64,000 bases of DNA from JAXLYX01 sp046351215 (GTDB lineage Bacteria > Myxococcota_A > Polyangia > Polyangiales > Houyiibacteriaceae), in contig JAXLYX010000007.1 in assembly GCA_046351215.1 (NCBI GenBank), positions 310,001 to 374,000 on the forward strand. Direction: 5' to 3'. This document shows positions 17,601 to 25,922 of this stretch, piece after piece (positions within the stretch are counted from its first letter, which is position 1; the number at the start of each line of letters is the position of its first letter). Under the pieces are notes generated by a model. The model did no database searches. It saw nothing but the letters and a program-made list of their open reading frames with translations, and had not been told where the DNA came from. Position numbers and translations under genes: made by a program.

Positions 17601-18425
17601 GCCGAAGGAGATCACGGCGATACGACGGCTCCACGGGCCGACGCGCACGGCGAAGTCGTCCTCGGTGTCCGTCGTGGCGGGGCTCTCGCCCTCGTCCGTG
17701 TCGGGCGCGGGCGGGGGCGGCACCTCGACGGCGAGGCGTTTCCGCAGGAGCCAGATCGTGCCCCCGAGGGCGAGGTTCATGCCCACGGCCACGAGGTTCG
17801 TGGCGACGAGGCCGAGCTTCGGCATGAGCACGAAGCCGGAGAGCGCGTTGCCGACGACCGCGCCGAGGGTGTTCACGCTGTAGAGAGCACCGACCCACGC
17901 TCCGACCTGCCTCGACGACTGATCGGAGCGGACGAAGTGCTGCGCGAGGAGCGGCAGGCTCGCGCCCATCAGGGTCGTCGGAACGAGCAGGATCGGCAGC
18001 ACGCAGAGGAAGCGGCCGAACATGAACTGCCAGGACGTGGCCCCGAGCTCGTTGCGCATGAAGCCGTTGACCGTCGCGAGGAATCCCTCGGGATCGACCA
18101 GGGACGGCACGAAGAGCGCCCAGAGCCCGACGCCCACCTCGACCGCGGCGTAGGCGAGGAGCGGGCGACGGATCCGGTGGCCGTGCTTGCCCGCGAGGAA
18201 GGCGCCGAGGCCGAGGCCGGCCATGAAGGCCGTGACGACGGTGCTCGTGGCGAAGCCCGTCGCGCCGAAGACCAGGTGCAGGCGCCGGCCCCAGATGCTC
18301 TGGAAGATCAGGCTCGAGGCGCCCGAGACGAAGAAGGCGACGAGGGCGAGCCCCCGCGACCGGGCATCGAGCGCGGAGGGGGCGGCGGGAACGCCGGATG
18401 CGTTCGTCGAAGAAGCGTGGGTCAC
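14658..18425 (-). CDS. Fused multi-spanning membrane protein and spermidine-synthase-like domain
   Basis: 1255 residues. The N-terminal half has many hydrophobic segments in MFS-like arrangement (starting LALVAFFVSGASSLIFQSIW, interrupted by a linker at about 230-260). About residues 690-960 are a spermidine/spermine synthase-type Rossmann domain: SAM/dcSAM loop VIGFGSGVTVGT, acidic VIELE, and the region YDVIISEPSNPWITGVSDLF, which keeps the catalytic-loop Asp position as Glu. The last 250 residues look TPR-like. A GTG start at 18425 is supported by GGGGAGA 6-7 bases before it. Substrate unknown; these fusions are common in myxobacteria and need not make polyamines. Confidence 0.9.
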   Translation of the reverse strand: MTHASSTNASGVPAAPSALDARSRGLALVAFFVSGASSLIFQSIWGRRLHLVFGATGFATSTVVTAFMAGLGLGAFLAGKHGHRIRRPLLAYAAVEVGVGLWALFVPSLVDPEGFLATVNGFMRNELGATSWQFMFGRFLCVLPILLVPTTLMGASLPLLAQHFVRSDQSSRQVGAWVGALYSVNTLGAVVGNALSGFVLMPKLGLVATNLVAVGMNLALGGTIWLLRKRLAVEVPPPPAPDTDEGESPATTDTEDDFAVRVGPWSRRIAVISFGVSGAASLCNEVVWTRALAMTIGSSVYSFTLILVTFLVGIAGGSAIAAASFARGSRPIVGLAVASAFLTFVANGVRAVSDGATLWIALSFLFCVPIALLATGLVVRTRRNGPDAEAPIAPALLLLVVPMTAAIVNQALVTDRLRLLALFLTVAVECIAILVGLLTVLRRYPMLQLGVVQLGIAAATFANYVVQDEIPCGFASMVQALRSLYTTGTGQDFHLYQHVGTVQLLMLVTAALCILPSTVGMGAMFPLTLRVFTSGGRSVARDVGVVYASNTLGSIVGAWVPGFLLMPWIGTEMTLIVAVVLNLLLALVLVIAAASAEPRPTPDGKPTPLPAWHTVSVYVLAPLVPALVALLWIASMRESSPLRWDLGRMSMGVFRLSLSESGEDVCDPGQTAGLHLLFYEDGLSTTVSVEHWGEHIALKNNGKVDASNGDDMPTQIMVGAYPLLLHPRGPEGLDLAVIGFGSGVTVGTTLQFPVRRVDVIELERAIPAAARHFVDVNHLDFPLDRFPYVRMPRLEVVNDDGRNYLASTDRQYDVIISEPSNPWITGVSDLFTADHFRITKRRLRPGGIYCQWVQLYELSPENIKSIYRTFASQFRHVLVFAADDLSSDTILLGSDSPIPMDLQRLGRAFRHPDVPKELERAHVRSPYDLYARLLLGGRGEVEQYAQIEWRKEGGAWESFADSSNDPARSCTGRCRREPAGINTDDNMRIEFAAPRDLIGYDRYEGYLVNIYSPEWPFGRVVRQLQGFGEGDVAAARYADLGLVLLGHSRRVEAAELIERSGQVGRSERTRLAFEVFTLLVGRSGEPLVPIESPVPGPQLAARDARLLVEGFADVRAAVDQGRFEDAYDALQAIPAPVRRHSGPSLRLLEAWLSYKTAGAHPGAGAGHPSRYAHAAEELEAILTAYPDYVARHPEIHYFLARSYDGDLRADEAVASMRTYVEALDAARTAAAAAAMGPPGQPSPPVAPRGAQAPMR

Positions 18426-18525
18426 GAGGTCTCCCCGGATGGCGGCCGAGTATAGGTCCCACCCCCCCGGGGTAAAGGCGAAGAGGAAACGAAGCGGAGC
18501 CGCCCGGATCCTGCGCGCGCTTCGT

Positions 18526-18879
18526 TCAGCTCTGGGATTGGAGGGTCTGCTTCACGGCGCCGCTCGCGCGATCGACGAGCCGCGAGAGCAGCTCGATCTC
18601 CTGGCCGTAGCGGTAGATCCCGGCCTGCATCGCCAAGAGCTCGGCGGTCCCCAGGGTGCGCCCCGCGACCGAGCCGCGGACCATCGATTCCATGGCGCGC
18701 TCGCCCTCGGAGAGACGGACCAGCTGCGTCTGCAGGATCGCGCGGAAGCCGCCCGGTTCGATCGCTTTACCCGTGGCCGCCGCGCGCGGAACGCCCCCGG
18801 ACGGGGCGCCGACCGTTCGTGGGACCGGAGGCGAGACCAGGGAAACGGACGGGGGTCGGACACTGAGCGGACGGGTCAT
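18526..18879 (-). CDS. Candidate type III secretion inner rod (SctI/YscI-like) protein
   Basis: 117 residues. A Pro/Ser-rich N-terminus is followed by two helical stretches; the C-terminal part (LGTAELLAMQAGIYRYGQEI, then ELLSRLVDRASGAVKQTLQ) matches the pattern of SctI/YscI/HrpB inner rod proteins, where LLxxQxxxxxYxxEvELxSKxVxKaxxgvktLl is typical. Length also fits. The upstream gene on the same strand encodes a FliA-type sigma factor. No other secretion-apparatus genes are in the window, so the assignment rests on the motif alone and could be wrong; a different short helical oligomer is the alternative. Confidence 0.5.
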   Translation of the reverse strand: MTRPLSVRPPSVSLVSPPVPRTVGAPSGGVPRAAATGKAIEPGGFRAILQTQLVRLSEGERAMESMVRGSVAGRTLGTAELLAMQAGIYRYGQEIELLSRLVDRASGAVKQTLQSQS

Positions 18880-18931
18880 GCGGGCCTCTTTCCCGCCGTC
18901 CTCGGCCCACGTGGGGCCGAGTTGCTCCGTA

Positions 18932-19591
18932 TCATCCGGATTCCATCGCCTCGCGGAGGAGGTCGAGGGCCTTCGTGTGGATCCGACTCGCCCAGGACTT
19001 CGACACCCCGAGCTCGGCCGCGACCTCGTCGAAGCGGCGGCCGTGGAAGTAATGGCCCTCGACGAGAGCCCGCTCGCGCTCCGGCAGCGCCTCGACGGCG
19101 CGCCGGAGCCGCTCGGCCGCCTCGCGCTCGAGCAGCCCGGCTTCGGGCGACGCGGGGGGCTCGGCCTCGTCCTGGCCGAGACACGAGAGGGCGAACGACG
19201 AGGTGAGACGAGCGATCGTGTCGTCGAGGGCCTGCGTGGTCCGCGCCTTGTCGCCGCGGCTCGCGGGATCGGCCGCGCGGGCTTCGGCGACGCCTTCGGC
19301 GATGGCATCGGCATCCTCGGCCTGGCGGATGCGCTCGTAGGCTCGGCGCGAGAGATGCGAGCTCTTGCGCGCGTGATCGAGGATGGCGCCCCGGACCCGG
19401 TAGTACGCGAAGGTCGAGAACTGCACTCCACGCGCGGCGTCGTATCGCGAACGAGCCTCCCACAGCCCCGCGAAGCCCGCGGCGACGAGGTCGTCGAGCT
19501 CGGCCGTGAGCTCGAACTGGGCCTTCAGCTTGCGGGCCACGCTGCGGACCAGCGCCTCGTGCTCTTCGATGAACCGATCCCCGGCGTCCAC
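18932..19591 (-). CDS. FliA/WhiG-type sigma factor
   Basis: 219 residues with sigma-70 region 2 (LDDLVAAGFAGLWEARSRYD, FSTFAYYRVRGAILDHAR), a region 3-like segment, and region 4 (LPERERALVEGHYFHGRRF, DEVAAELGVSKSWASRIH). The absence of region 1.1 and the total length fit the FliA/WhiG group, which directs motility, secretion or developmental genes. GTG start at 19591, preceded by GGGGGTGAG. The candidate inner rod gene follows after 52 bases on the same strand, which suggests a common transcript. Confidence 0.9.
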   Translation of the reverse strand: MDAGDRFIEEHEALVRSVARKLKAQFELTAELDDLVAAGFAGLWEARSRYDAARGVQFSTFAYYRVRGAILDHARKSSHLSRRAYERIRQAEDADAIAEGVAEARAADPASRGDKARTTQALDDTIARLTSSFALSCLGQDEAEPPASPEAGLLEREAAERLRRAVEALPERERALVEGHYFHGRRFDEVAAELGVSKSWASRIHTKALDLLREAMESG

Positions 19592-19729
19592 CTCACCCCC
19601 GCCCTACGTTCGTCCCGCCCGCTCGTGGCTTGGCCGACCCACCCCGGGTCGTCAAGTCCCCCACATCGCCTCACCACCGCACGAAGGAGCAGCCTTGCGA
19701 CACTCCGGCGGGCCGGGTAGGAGAAAGGA

Positions 19730-20290
19730 GTGGACCAGCGCGCATCGAGAACGCTACCGGGTCTCGCACGGGCCGACCGGCGGGATCGGGAGGAGCTCGC
19801 GCGCTGGGTGTCCGGGCTCGTCCAACATCCGGAGAGGCTCGAAGCGCTCGCGATCGTGTACGCGGGCCTTTCCGAGGACGCACGGCAGGAGCTCGTCTCG
19901 CTGCTCGAGCGCACCTGCCTCTCGGAAGGTCGCGATCCGGCGGTGGCCCTCGAAGCCCTGCAGCGCGTCGGCGCACGCGCCGACGCCCGCGCCGAGGTGA
20001 TCCGCCACCCGGCCGCCGCCGCCAAGGCCTTCGAGCAGAGAGCCACGGGAACGGTGGTCCTGGAGCTCGACGACCGCGGCGACAAGGCGGCGCTCGTCGC
20101 CTCGCTCGACAGGAGCGGCGCGGCCCACCTCGAAGTCCGCTCGGATTCCTCGACGGAGGAAGGGCCGCTCGAGCCGATCCCCCTCGGGGAAGGCGTCGAC
20201 CGCGCCGCCCGCATCGTGCTCCTGCATCTCCGATCGGGTGGCGCGCTCCCGCCCGGCGCTTCACGGTTCGCCCACCTCTTCGCCCCCTGA
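19730..20290 (+). CDS. Conserved protein of unknown function
   Basis: 186 residues, soluble, mainly helical at the N-terminus (REELARWVSGLVQHPERLEA) with an Ala-rich centre and a possible beta region later (GTVVLELDDRGDKAALVASL). I do not recognise the family. The GTG at 19730 has TAGGAG 6 bases before it. It is divergent from the sigma factor gene across 138 bases and is followed after 24 bases by homoserine kinase, so it may share that transcript or be regulated together with the sigma factor. Confidence 0.7.
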   Translation: MDQRASRTLPGLARADRRDREELARWVSGLVQHPERLEALAIVYAGLSEDARQELVSLLERTCLSEGRDPAVALEALQRVGARADARAEVIRHPAAAAKAFEQRATGTVVLELDDRGDKAALVASLDRSGAAHLEVRSDSSTEEGPLEPIPLGEGVDRAARIVLLHLRSGGALPPGASRFAHLFAP

Positions 20291-20314
20291 ACGGCGACGA
20301 GGCGCGAGAACCCC

Positions 20315-21283
20315 GTGGCAGTCTTCACCGAGCTCAGTCTCGAGGACGCGTCGCGCGTGACGAGGGCCCATGGCCTCGGTGCGTGCAGCGGCCTCGTGCC
20401 CATCGCCGCCGGCAGCGTGAACACGAACTACTTCGTGGACGGCGCGTTCGGGCGGCGCTTCTTCCGGATCTACGAGGAACAGGACGCCTCGGGCGTCGCC
20501 TACGAATGGGCGCTCCTCGACCACCTCGTCAGCGCAGGAGTGGCCGTCCCGCATCGCGTGCGAGGGCCGGGTCCGGGCGAAGAGCGCGTGGCCGGCAAGC
20601 CCACGGCGATCTTCGAGCTCGTCGGCGGCGAGGAGGTCTGCCAGAAGCTCGTCACGCCGGGTCGGGCCGCCGCCGTGGGCGCCGAGCTCGGTCGGACGCA
20701 CCGGGCGCTCTCGAGCTTCGGCTGGAGGCGCGAAGGCCGCTTCCGTCGCCAGGACCTCCGCGACCGCCTGGATCGCGCGGCCACGCACGGCCGGCCGGAG
20801 CTCGTCGAGCCGATCGGACGGCTGCGCGAGGTGCTCGACGAGCTCGACGCCAACGAGCCGGAAGACCTCGCCCGCGGCGTCGTCCACGGGGACCTCTTCC
20901 GCGACAACGTCCGGTTCGAGGGCGAGCGCATCGTGGCCCTGCTCGACTGGGAGAGCGCGTCGGACGGAGTCCTCGCGTACGACCTGATGGTCACGGTGCT
21001 CGCGTGGTGCTTCGGCGACCGCTTCGATTGGGAGCTCGCACGCGCGATGGTGCAGGCGTACGACCGCGAGCGTCCGCTCGGCGAGGTGGAGTGGAGCTCC
21101 CTCCGTCACCTCGGGATGGCGGCGGCGGCTCGTTTCGCGACGACCCGGATCACCGATTTCCACCTGCGGAGCGGAGGGGTCGGCGAGCGCGTGCACAAGG
21201 ACTACCGCCGCTTCCTGGCGCGCCTCGAGGCCGTCGCCGCGCAGGACGGCGGAACGCTGGCCCGGATGCTCGGCGCGCGCTGA
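20315..21283 (+). CDS. thrB: Homoserine kinase, APH-fold (ThrB2) type
   Basis: 322 residues. The protein has the aminoglycoside-phosphotransferase fold: N-lobe LVPIAAGSVNTNYFV, the catalytic loop GVVHGDLFRDNV and the metal Asp in IVALLDWESAS. This pattern, especially SVNTNYFV with HGDLFRDNV, fits homoserine kinase II, which phosphorylates homoserine in threonine synthesis. No other threonine gene is adjacent. GTG start at 20315. A hairpin follows the gene. Confidence 0.85.
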   Translation: MAVFTELSLEDASRVTRAHGLGACSGLVPIAAGSVNTNYFVDGAFGRRFFRIYEEQDASGVAYEWALLDHLVSAGVAVPHRVRGPGPGEERVAGKPTAIFELVGGEEVCQKLVTPGRAAAVGAELGRTHRALSSFGWRREGRFRRQDLRDRLDRAATHGRPELVEPIGRLREVLDELDANEPEDLARGVVHGDLFRDNVRFEGERIVALLDWESASDGVLAYDLMVTVLAWCFGDRFDWELARAMVQAYDRERPLGEVEWSSLRHLGMAAAARFATTRITDFHLRSGGVGERVHKDYRRFLARLEAVAAQDGGTLARMLGAR

Positions 21284-21324
21284 CGGGCGACCGCCCCCGG
21301 CCACCACGGCGAGGACGGAAGAGG

Positions 21325-21354
21325 AGAGGGCGACCCGGGAACGGGCCGCCCTCT
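21325..21354. terminator. Bidirectional hairpin between thrB and the S41 protease gene
   Basis: AGAGGGCG (21325-21332) pairs with CGCCCTCT (21347-21354); inside, CCCG and CGGG close a GGAA tetraloop-like turn. It lies between two convergent genes, and the ends are short of T residues. Confidence 0.6.
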
Positions 21355-21388
21355 TCGCTCGTGCAGGGTCCCTCGAGGGGGAGGGGAA

Positions 21389-24300
21389 TCACTCCCCTTC
21401 GTCGAACGCCTCGTCTTCGTCGAGCCGCGGCGTCTCGAGGATCTCGCCGTTCGGACCGTCCCGTCGGATGACGAGCACGTGCCGCGACACGACCTGATCG
21501 CTCTCGCGCGCCACGACGATGACGAAGTTCATGCCGTCGCGCAGCGGGACCGAGACGTCGAAGTCGAGGCGCCGCGTGTCGCCGGTCGCCGGATTCGAAC
21601 GATAGAAGACCTTGTTGTTCCCGGCGAAGATGTAGAGGTCGCGCACCCGGGCGTCGTCCGTCGCGTCGCCGTGGACGCGCACCGAGCCCTCGCGCGTCAC
21701 GAGCGTTCCCTCGTGCTGCACGTGGAAGACGGGGGGCTGCTCGCTGAGGACGAAGTCCACCTGGGGCCGAGCCGCCCCGCGTCCGGCGGAGAGGGCCGAG
21801 GCCTCGACCCAACCGGGCTGGCCACCGCCGAGATCGATGCGCTGGAAGGCACCGAGCTGCGCCTGGGTCGCGACCACCGACGCAGCGCGCGCCCGCGCGA
21901 CGACGGGGGCGTCGGCCGCCGGACGCTCCCGGACGACCGCGCCCGCCGCGAGCGTCGCGACGCCGGAGCGCGCCGTCGCCGAGCCGTTGCCGGCCCCGAT
22001 CGGGATCTCGATCTTGTGGCTCACTCCCTCACGGAGGTCGGTGTCGGTCACCTGGACCTCGAGCTTCACGTTCGCCGACTGGAAGTCGGACAACACCTCG
22101 AAGCCGAAACGCACGAGGCGTTCCTCCCCCGGGTTCATGGCGTCGAGTCGGAAGCGCCCTTCGCGGAGGAGCACGCCGCGGCCGCTCTTGCTCGCGAGGT
22201 TCGCCTCCGTCGTGAACGTGCGGCCCTGGCCGACGTTCTTCACGCGGAGGTAGAGGCTGCCCCGCTCGCCGCGCTGGAGCACACCGTCCCCGTTGGCCCC
22301 CGGCTGGTCGTCGGCGAACTGGACGGCATACGTGAAGGCCGGCCGGGCGAGCGCCCGGATCTCGGTCCGCACGACGGCCTCGGGCGGCGCGTGACCGTTC
22401 GCCTCCTCGAAGCGGACGCGGATCACGTCGGCGCGCTCGTCGGCCGAGCGGGGCACGCGGCAGACGCGCTGCTCGTTCTCGCGGGTGCAGAGCGCGAGGC
22501 TGGCCGTCCACTCGCGCGTCTCGCCCGGGGCGAGCCTGCCGAAGACGAGCTCCCGCTGATCGAAGAGGGCGTTGTCGCTCTTCGTGATCGCACGGAGCTG
22601 GTAGAGCGTGTGCGTGCCGGTGTTCGTCACGCGGACCTTGAGGTGGAAGTCCTCGCCCGCGGTCACGGCATTGCCGGCCTTGTCGGTCGTGGCCTCGACC
22701 GTGACGGTCGACTCGCCCTGGTCCGCTCCGGTCGACCAATCGACGCCGAGACGGCGGAGCTCTTCGACGGCCTTCGCCATCTCCTCCTGGCGGGTCTGCT
22801 CGACCACCGGCTGGGCGTCACGCAGCATCTCGCGGCGCCCCGGGCGCTGGGCGCGCGCGAGGAGCTGCCCCGCGAAGCGCGTGAGGAACTCGGCCTCCTG
22901 CTCGTTCTCCTCCCGATCGTCCGGACCCGCCTCCTGGAGGCGGCGCCGCGTCTCGATCGGCAGGTAGTAGCGGAGGACGGTCGAGGGCCGCTGTCCGTCC
23001 ACGGCCGCGGCGTTGGTCAGGTGCGAATGCAGGTCGGACTCGCGGATCCCGTGCTCGTCGACCACGAGGTCCATGTCCTCGCGGTCGGCCGTCATCGGAT
23101 CGATGGCGATGTCCGGGACGATGCCCACGCCCTGGATCGAGACCTCGCCGGGGGTGAGGTACTGGGCGATCGTCAGCTTGAGGGCCGAGCCGTCGTTCAG
23201 GTTGTAGATGATCTGGACGGATCCCTTGCCGAAGCTCCGCTGGCCGACCACGAGCGCGCGGTCGTGGTTCTTGAGCGCGCCGGCGACGATCTCGCTGGCC
23301 GACGCGCTGCCGCCGTTGATCAGCACGACCATCGGGTAGTTCGGCTCGGTTCCGCGCTCCTGGGCCTCGCGCACGTCGCGCTCGCGCGGGTTCCGCGACT
23401 GCGTGGAGACGATGGTGCCGCGGGTGAGGAACGTGTCGGCCACGCGGACCGCCTGGTCGAGCAGACCTCCCGGATCGTCGCGGAGGTCGAGGACGAGACC
23501 GCGCATGTTGCCGCGATGCAGCTCGGCGAGCGCGCGGACGAGGTCCTCGTGCGTGTTCCCCTGGAAGCTGTTGATCTTCACGTAGCCGACGTTCGCCTCG
23601 AGCATGCGGTGCTCGACCGACTCGATGTGGATCACGGCGCGGACGAGCTGGACCTTGCGCTTCGGGGCCCACTGCCCGCTCGGCTGCCGGCGCGAGATCC
23701 AGACGTCGACGCGGGAGCCCGGCACGCCGCGGAGCCGGTTCACGGCCTCCGAGAGGGGCATGTTGAGCGTCGACTCGTCGTTGATCTGGACGATGCGATC
23801 GCCCCGGAGGATGCCGGCCCCCGAAGCGGGCGTGTTCGGCATCGGACGGATCACGGTGAGCTGGCCGTCGCGCATCGAGATGACGATGCCGAGCCCGCCG
23901 AACTCGCCGCGGGTGCTCATCTGCATCTCCTCGAAGATGTCGGGCGTCAGGAGCACCGAGTGCGGATCGAGGGTGCGGAGCATGCCGTTGACGGCGGCGT
24001 ACTCGACGTCCCGGAGCTCGAGGCCTTCCTCGTCGCCGAGACCGTGCTGGAGGAAGGCGAAGACGTCGCGGAAGCGATCGGTGAGCGCCCAGGGGGAGGC
24101 GACGTCGGAGACCCGGAAGGACTTCCGCGCGTCGTGGACCTGGACCACCAGCTCGGCGTCGCCCTCGTGGTACTGCACGAGCACCGGTGCGACGGTCCGC
24201 TGGATCGCGTCGAGCCCCGACAGGAACATCTTCCGCCAGTCGATGCGGCTGCGATCGACGTAGTTCTGGTTGACCTCCTGGACGCACCGCGAGAGCACGG

Positions 24301-24472
24301 CGACCTGGGTGAGGTCGTACGGGTCGCGATCCCGAGCCGCCTGGGCGCGCGCGGAGCCGTCGATGTCGACGCCGAGCCCGTTGTGGCGCGGCCACACGAA
24401 GGAGAGGGTGAAGGCCGCACCGACGGTCAGGACCGCGAGGAACGGGACGAAGAGGCGCTTCGAGAAGGACAT
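21389..24472 (-). CDS. S41-family C-terminal processing protease with long beta-rich tail
   Basis: 1027 residues, far longer than typical CtpA (about 400-450). A signal anchor (LFVPFLAVLTVGAAFTLSFV) leads to a PDZ domain (GEFGGLGIVIS, PASGAGILRGDRIVQINDES) and the S41 core. The catalytic pair is Ser391 in the SASE motif and Lys416 in SFGKGSVQ, 25 residues apart as in E. coli Prc. The C-terminal half has repeated beta-sandwich-like segments with NGDGVLQRGERG, resembling a calcium site, and an SH3b-like part (VVRERPAADAPVV). It acts in the envelope; the substrate is unknown. It is divergent from cca. Confidence 0.92.
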   Translation of the reverse strand: MSFSKRLFVPFLAVLTVGAAFTLSFVWPRHNGLGVDIDGSARAQAARDRDPYDLTQVAVLSRCVQEVNQNYVDRSRIDWRKMFLSGLDAIQRTVAPVLVQYHEGDAELVVQVHDARKSFRVSDVASPWALTDRFRDVFAFLQHGLGDEEGLELRDVEYAAVNGMLRTLDPHSVLLTPDIFEEMQMSTRGEFGGLGIVISMRDGQLTVIRPMPNTPASGAGILRGDRIVQINDESTLNMPLSEAVNRLRGVPGSRVDVWISRRQPSGQWAPKRKVQLVRAVIHIESVEHRMLEANVGYVKINSFQGNTHEDLVRALAELHRGNMRGLVLDLRDDPGGLLDQAVRVADTFLTRGTIVSTQSRNPRERDVREAQERGTEPNYPMVVLINGGSASASEIVAGALKNHDRALVVGQRSFGKGSVQIIYNLNDGSALKLTIAQYLTPGEVSIQGVGIVPDIAIDPMTADREDMDLVVDEHGIRESDLHSHLTNAAAVDGQRPSTVLRYYLPIETRRRLQEAGPDDREENEQEAEFLTRFAGQLLARAQRPGRREMLRDAQPVVEQTRQEEMAKAVEELRRLGVDWSTGADQGESTVTVEATTDKAGNAVTAGEDFHLKVRVTNTGTHTLYQLRAITKSDNALFDQRELVFGRLAPGETREWTASLALCTRENEQRVCRVPRSADERADVIRVRFEEANGHAPPEAVVRTEIRALARPAFTYAVQFADDQPGANGDGVLQRGERGSLYLRVKNVGQGRTFTTEANLASKSGRGVLLREGRFRLDAMNPGEERLVRFGFEVLSDFQSANVKLEVQVTDTDLREGVSHKIEIPIGAGNGSATARSGVATLAAGAVVRERPAADAPVVARARAASVVATQAQLGAFQRIDLGGGQPGWVEASALSAGRGAARPQVDFVLSEQPPVFHVQHEGTLVTREGSVRVHGDATDDARVRDLYIFAGNNKVFYRSNPATGDTRRLDFDVSVPLRDGMNFVIVVARESDQVVSRHVLVIRRDGPNGEILETPRLDEDEAFDEGE

Positions 24473-24581
24473 TCCGGTCTGGGGGCGAGTGTAGCGATTG
24501 CGGCCCCGGGGGGCTACCGCGCATAACATCGGGCGCGGCCTAGGGATTTCCCAGTGGTCGACGTTTTCGGAGGTTGCTTCC

Positions 24582-25922
24582 TTGGCCCGGCTCGAGCTCG
24601 ACCCCGCCCAAATCCCGACGAAGGTCCGAGAGGTCTGCTCCGTGCTCCACCAGCACGGGGAGAAGGCGTGGATCGTCGGGGGATGCCTCCGGGATCTCCT
24701 CCTCGGACGCGCCGTGAGCGACTGGGACCTCGCCACGACCGCGAGGCCCGAGCGCGTCGTCTCGCTGTTCCGGCGGACCATCCCGACGGGGATCAAGCAC
24801 GGCACCGTCACGGTGCTGTGGAAGGGCGAGGCCTTCGAGGTGACGACGCTGCGTGGGGAAGGGGCCTACACGGACGGCCGCCGGCCCGACCACGTCTTCT
24901 ACGTCGACCGGATCGAGGACGACCTCGGGCGACGCGACTTCACGGTGAACGCCATCGCCTTCGATCCCGTCGACGGCTCGATCGCCGACCCGTTCGGCGG
25001 CCTCGAGGACCTCCACGCGCGCGTGCTGCGCGCCGTCGGCGATCCCATCGCGCGGTTCTCCGAGGACGGCCTGCGGATCCTCCGGGGAGCGAGGTTCGCG
25101 GCGACGCTGGGCTTCGAGCTCGATCCCGCGACCGAGGCCGCGTTCCGCCCCACGCTGGACGTCTTCCGCAAGGTCAGCGCCGAGCGCGTCCGCGAGGAAT
25201 GGATGAAGGCCATGAAGGCCGAGCGTCCCTCGCGGGCGTTCGTCGTCATGCGTCGCACGGGGATCCTCGACGTGACGTTCCCCGAGCTCGCCGGCCTGCC
25301 GGAAGGGGTCGCGGGGAGCGGCTTCGCCCTGGCGCTCGAGGCCTGCGATCGTGCCGCCCGGGAGCCGATCGCTCGCCACGCCGCCTTGCTCGCCCCCCTC
25401 GGTCGACCGGCGGACGCACCTAAGGAAGCACTTATCGAAGCAGCGGGCTCGGCGGCCGATCGGATCGACCGATTCCTCCGCACGTACCGCTACTCGAACG
25501 AAGAACGCGGCGCGGTGGTGCACGTCGTACGGCATCAGCATCCCCACTATCGGCCCGATTGGTCCGATGCCGACGTGCGTCGCTACGTGCAGAGGGTCGG
25601 TCTCGCGCATCTCGACCTGCTGCTCGCGACGCTCGAGGCGCTCGATGCGGCCGGCGGCTCGGTGCCCCATCGGGCCGAGCTCGCGGCCCGTATCGCGGAG
25701 CAGCGCGCGACCGGGCTCGCGGTGACCACGAAGGACCTCGCCGTCTCGGGCCAGGAGCTGATGGCCGCGCTCGGCATCCGCCCCGGCCCCGGCATCGGCA
25801 GGCTCCAGCGGCGGCTCCTCGACCACGTCACCGAGACCCCCATGGACAACGTCCGGGAGCGGCTCCTGGCGGTCGCCGCCGGGCTCGTCGAGTCCGGCGT
25901 GCTCGAGGAGGGCGGGCCGTGA
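24582..25922 (+). CDS. cca: CCA-adding tRNA nucleotidyltransferase family protein
   Basis: 446 residues from a TTG start at 24582, chosen because GGAGG (24569-24573) lies 8 bases before it; the longer frame from 24498 has no such site. Motifs are those of class II CCA/poly(A) polymerases: IVGGCLRDLLLGR, the metal pair in SDWDLATT, RRDFTVNAIAFDP and EDGLRILRGARFAATLGF. It adds or repairs the 3' CCA of tRNA. No HD phosphohydrolase motif is clear in the C-terminal half. Overlaps the next gene by 4 bases. Confidence 0.9.
   Translation: MARLELDPAQIPTKVREVCSVLHQHGEKAWIVGGCLRDLLLGRAVSDWDLATTARPERVVSLFRRTIPTGIKHGTVTVLWKGEAFEVTTLRGEGAYTDGRRPDHVFYVDRIEDDLGRRDFTVNAIAFDPVDGSIADPFGGLEDLHARVLRAVGDPIARFSEDGLRILRGARFAATLGFELDPATEAAFRPTLDVFRKVSAERVREEWMKAMKAERPSRAFVVMRRTGILDVTFPELAGLPEGVAGSGFALALEACDRAAREPIARHAALLAPLGRPADAPKEALIEAAGSAADRIDRFLRTYRYSNEERGAVVHVVRHQHPHYRPDWSDADVRRYVQRVGLAHLDLLLATLEALDAAGGSVPHRAELAARIAEQRATGLAVTTKDLAVSGQELMAALGIRPGPGIGRLQRRLLDHVTETPMDNVRERLLAVAAGLVESGVLEEGGP

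Noticed and set aside
14652..18455. A plus-strand open frame of 1267 codons opposite the spermidine-synthase-like gene
   Set aside because: Amino-acid composition is biased toward Arg/Glu/Asp and shows no domain; the minus frame has membrane and Rossmann motifs.
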